Both the position numbers and the translations under genes were made by a program. This document shows positions 5,280 to 5,371 of a DNA stretch of 5,371 bases, in pieces. This stretch comes from an uncultured Bacillota bacterium (GTDB lineage: Bacteria > Bacillota_I > Bacilli_A > Erysipelotrichales > Erysipelotrichaceae): positions 1 through 5,371 of the forward strand of contig CASEHR010000008.1 in assembly GCA_949287785.1 (NCBI GenBank). The letters are read 5' to 3'. Below the pieces are notes generated by a model, which saw only the letters and a list, made by a program, of their open reading frames with translations, did not search any database and was not told where the DNA came from. How positions within the stretch are numbered: position 1 is the first letter of the stretch; every line of letters starts with the position of its first letter.

Positions 5280-5371
5280 ATGTTAGTACAGATAAATAAA
5301 GGATCGGTATCATTTGGAACAGAGGATGTCTTCAAAGATATCGATTTTCTTGTCAATGAGAATGAAAAAGT
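5280..5371 (+). CDS. ABC ATPase, probably ABC-F type, N-terminal fragment (3' end outside window)
   Basis: The first 30 codons of a gene running off the window; the stretch is too short to reach a Walker A motif. It starts MLVQINKGSVSFG and continues TEDVFKDIDFLVNENEK, the standard opening of an ABC nucleotide-binding domain (x-V-x-x-x-S-x-S-F-G, then the first strands leading to the P-loop). ABC-F proteins such as B. subtilis YdiF begin in just this way, with the ATPase domain at residue 1 and no membrane segment, and act on ribosomes. YdiF is encoded right after the t6A genes in B. subtilis, which makes ABC-F the favoured call over a transporter ATPase. Its ATG is 1 bp after the asnS stop, with no strong Shine-Dalgarno sequence, so coupling to asnS is likely. 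The subfamily cannot be decided from the visible part. Confidence 0.7.
   Translation, partial: MLVQINKGSVSFGTEDVFKDIDFLVNENEK

Overview
This window looks like a housekeeping stretch of a Bacillota (Firmicutes) chromosome, with low-to-middling G+C (roughly mid-40s percent by eye). The best reading is an Erysipelotrichia-like or other deep low-GC lineage, which is inference. The evidence is the protein set (Ntdp/DUF402 phosphatase, Rex, a ThiT-like ECF substrate-binding subunit), AGGAGG-type ribosome binding sites, and tightly overlapping genes on one strand. TGA is used as a stop and tryptophans are TGG, so the standard bacterial code applies, not the Mycoplasma one.

Layout, all on the + strand: (1) 1-191, the 3' end of a membrane protein resembling the thiamine ECF S-component ThiT. 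(2) 210-767, an Ntdp-family nucleoside tri-/diphosphatase, with a perfect TATAAT placed so that its transcript would start at or next to its ATG. (3) 751-3198, the t6A tRNA-modification cluster tsaE-tsaB-rimI-tsaD, with overlaps of 17, 7 and 4 bp and a 2-bp gap. (4) 3199-3265, the only sizeable intergenic gap (67 bp), carrying a strong sigma-A-type promoter with a perfect 12-bp palindrome in its spacer. (5) 3266-3892, the redox repressor gene rex. (6) 3896-5278, asparaginyl-tRNA synthetase. (7) 5280 to the window end, the start of an ABC ATPase, probably ABC-F.

The order tsaE-tsaB-rimI-tsaD-(rex, ABC-F) matches the B. subtilis ydiB-ydiC-ydiD-ydiE-ydiF...rex region, so this is a conserved translation/redox neighbourhood with asnS placed between rex and the ABC ATPase gene. 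TsaE, TsaB and TsaD act together to make t6A37 on tRNAs reading ANN codons, which include the asparagine tRNA charged by AsnRS. RimI acetylates the N-terminus of a ribosomal protein, and ABC-F proteins act on ribosomes. Rex would tie the downstream genes to the NADH/NAD+ ratio if it regulates its own promoter.

I found no mobile element, CRISPR array, RNA gene or clear intrinsic terminator, and no evidence for a wholly new system. The points worth a second look are the probably leaderless ntdp message, the unidentified palindromic operator before rex, the altered ligand residues in the ThiT-like protein, sequence divergence in the Rex C-terminal domain, and a marked excess of GATC.
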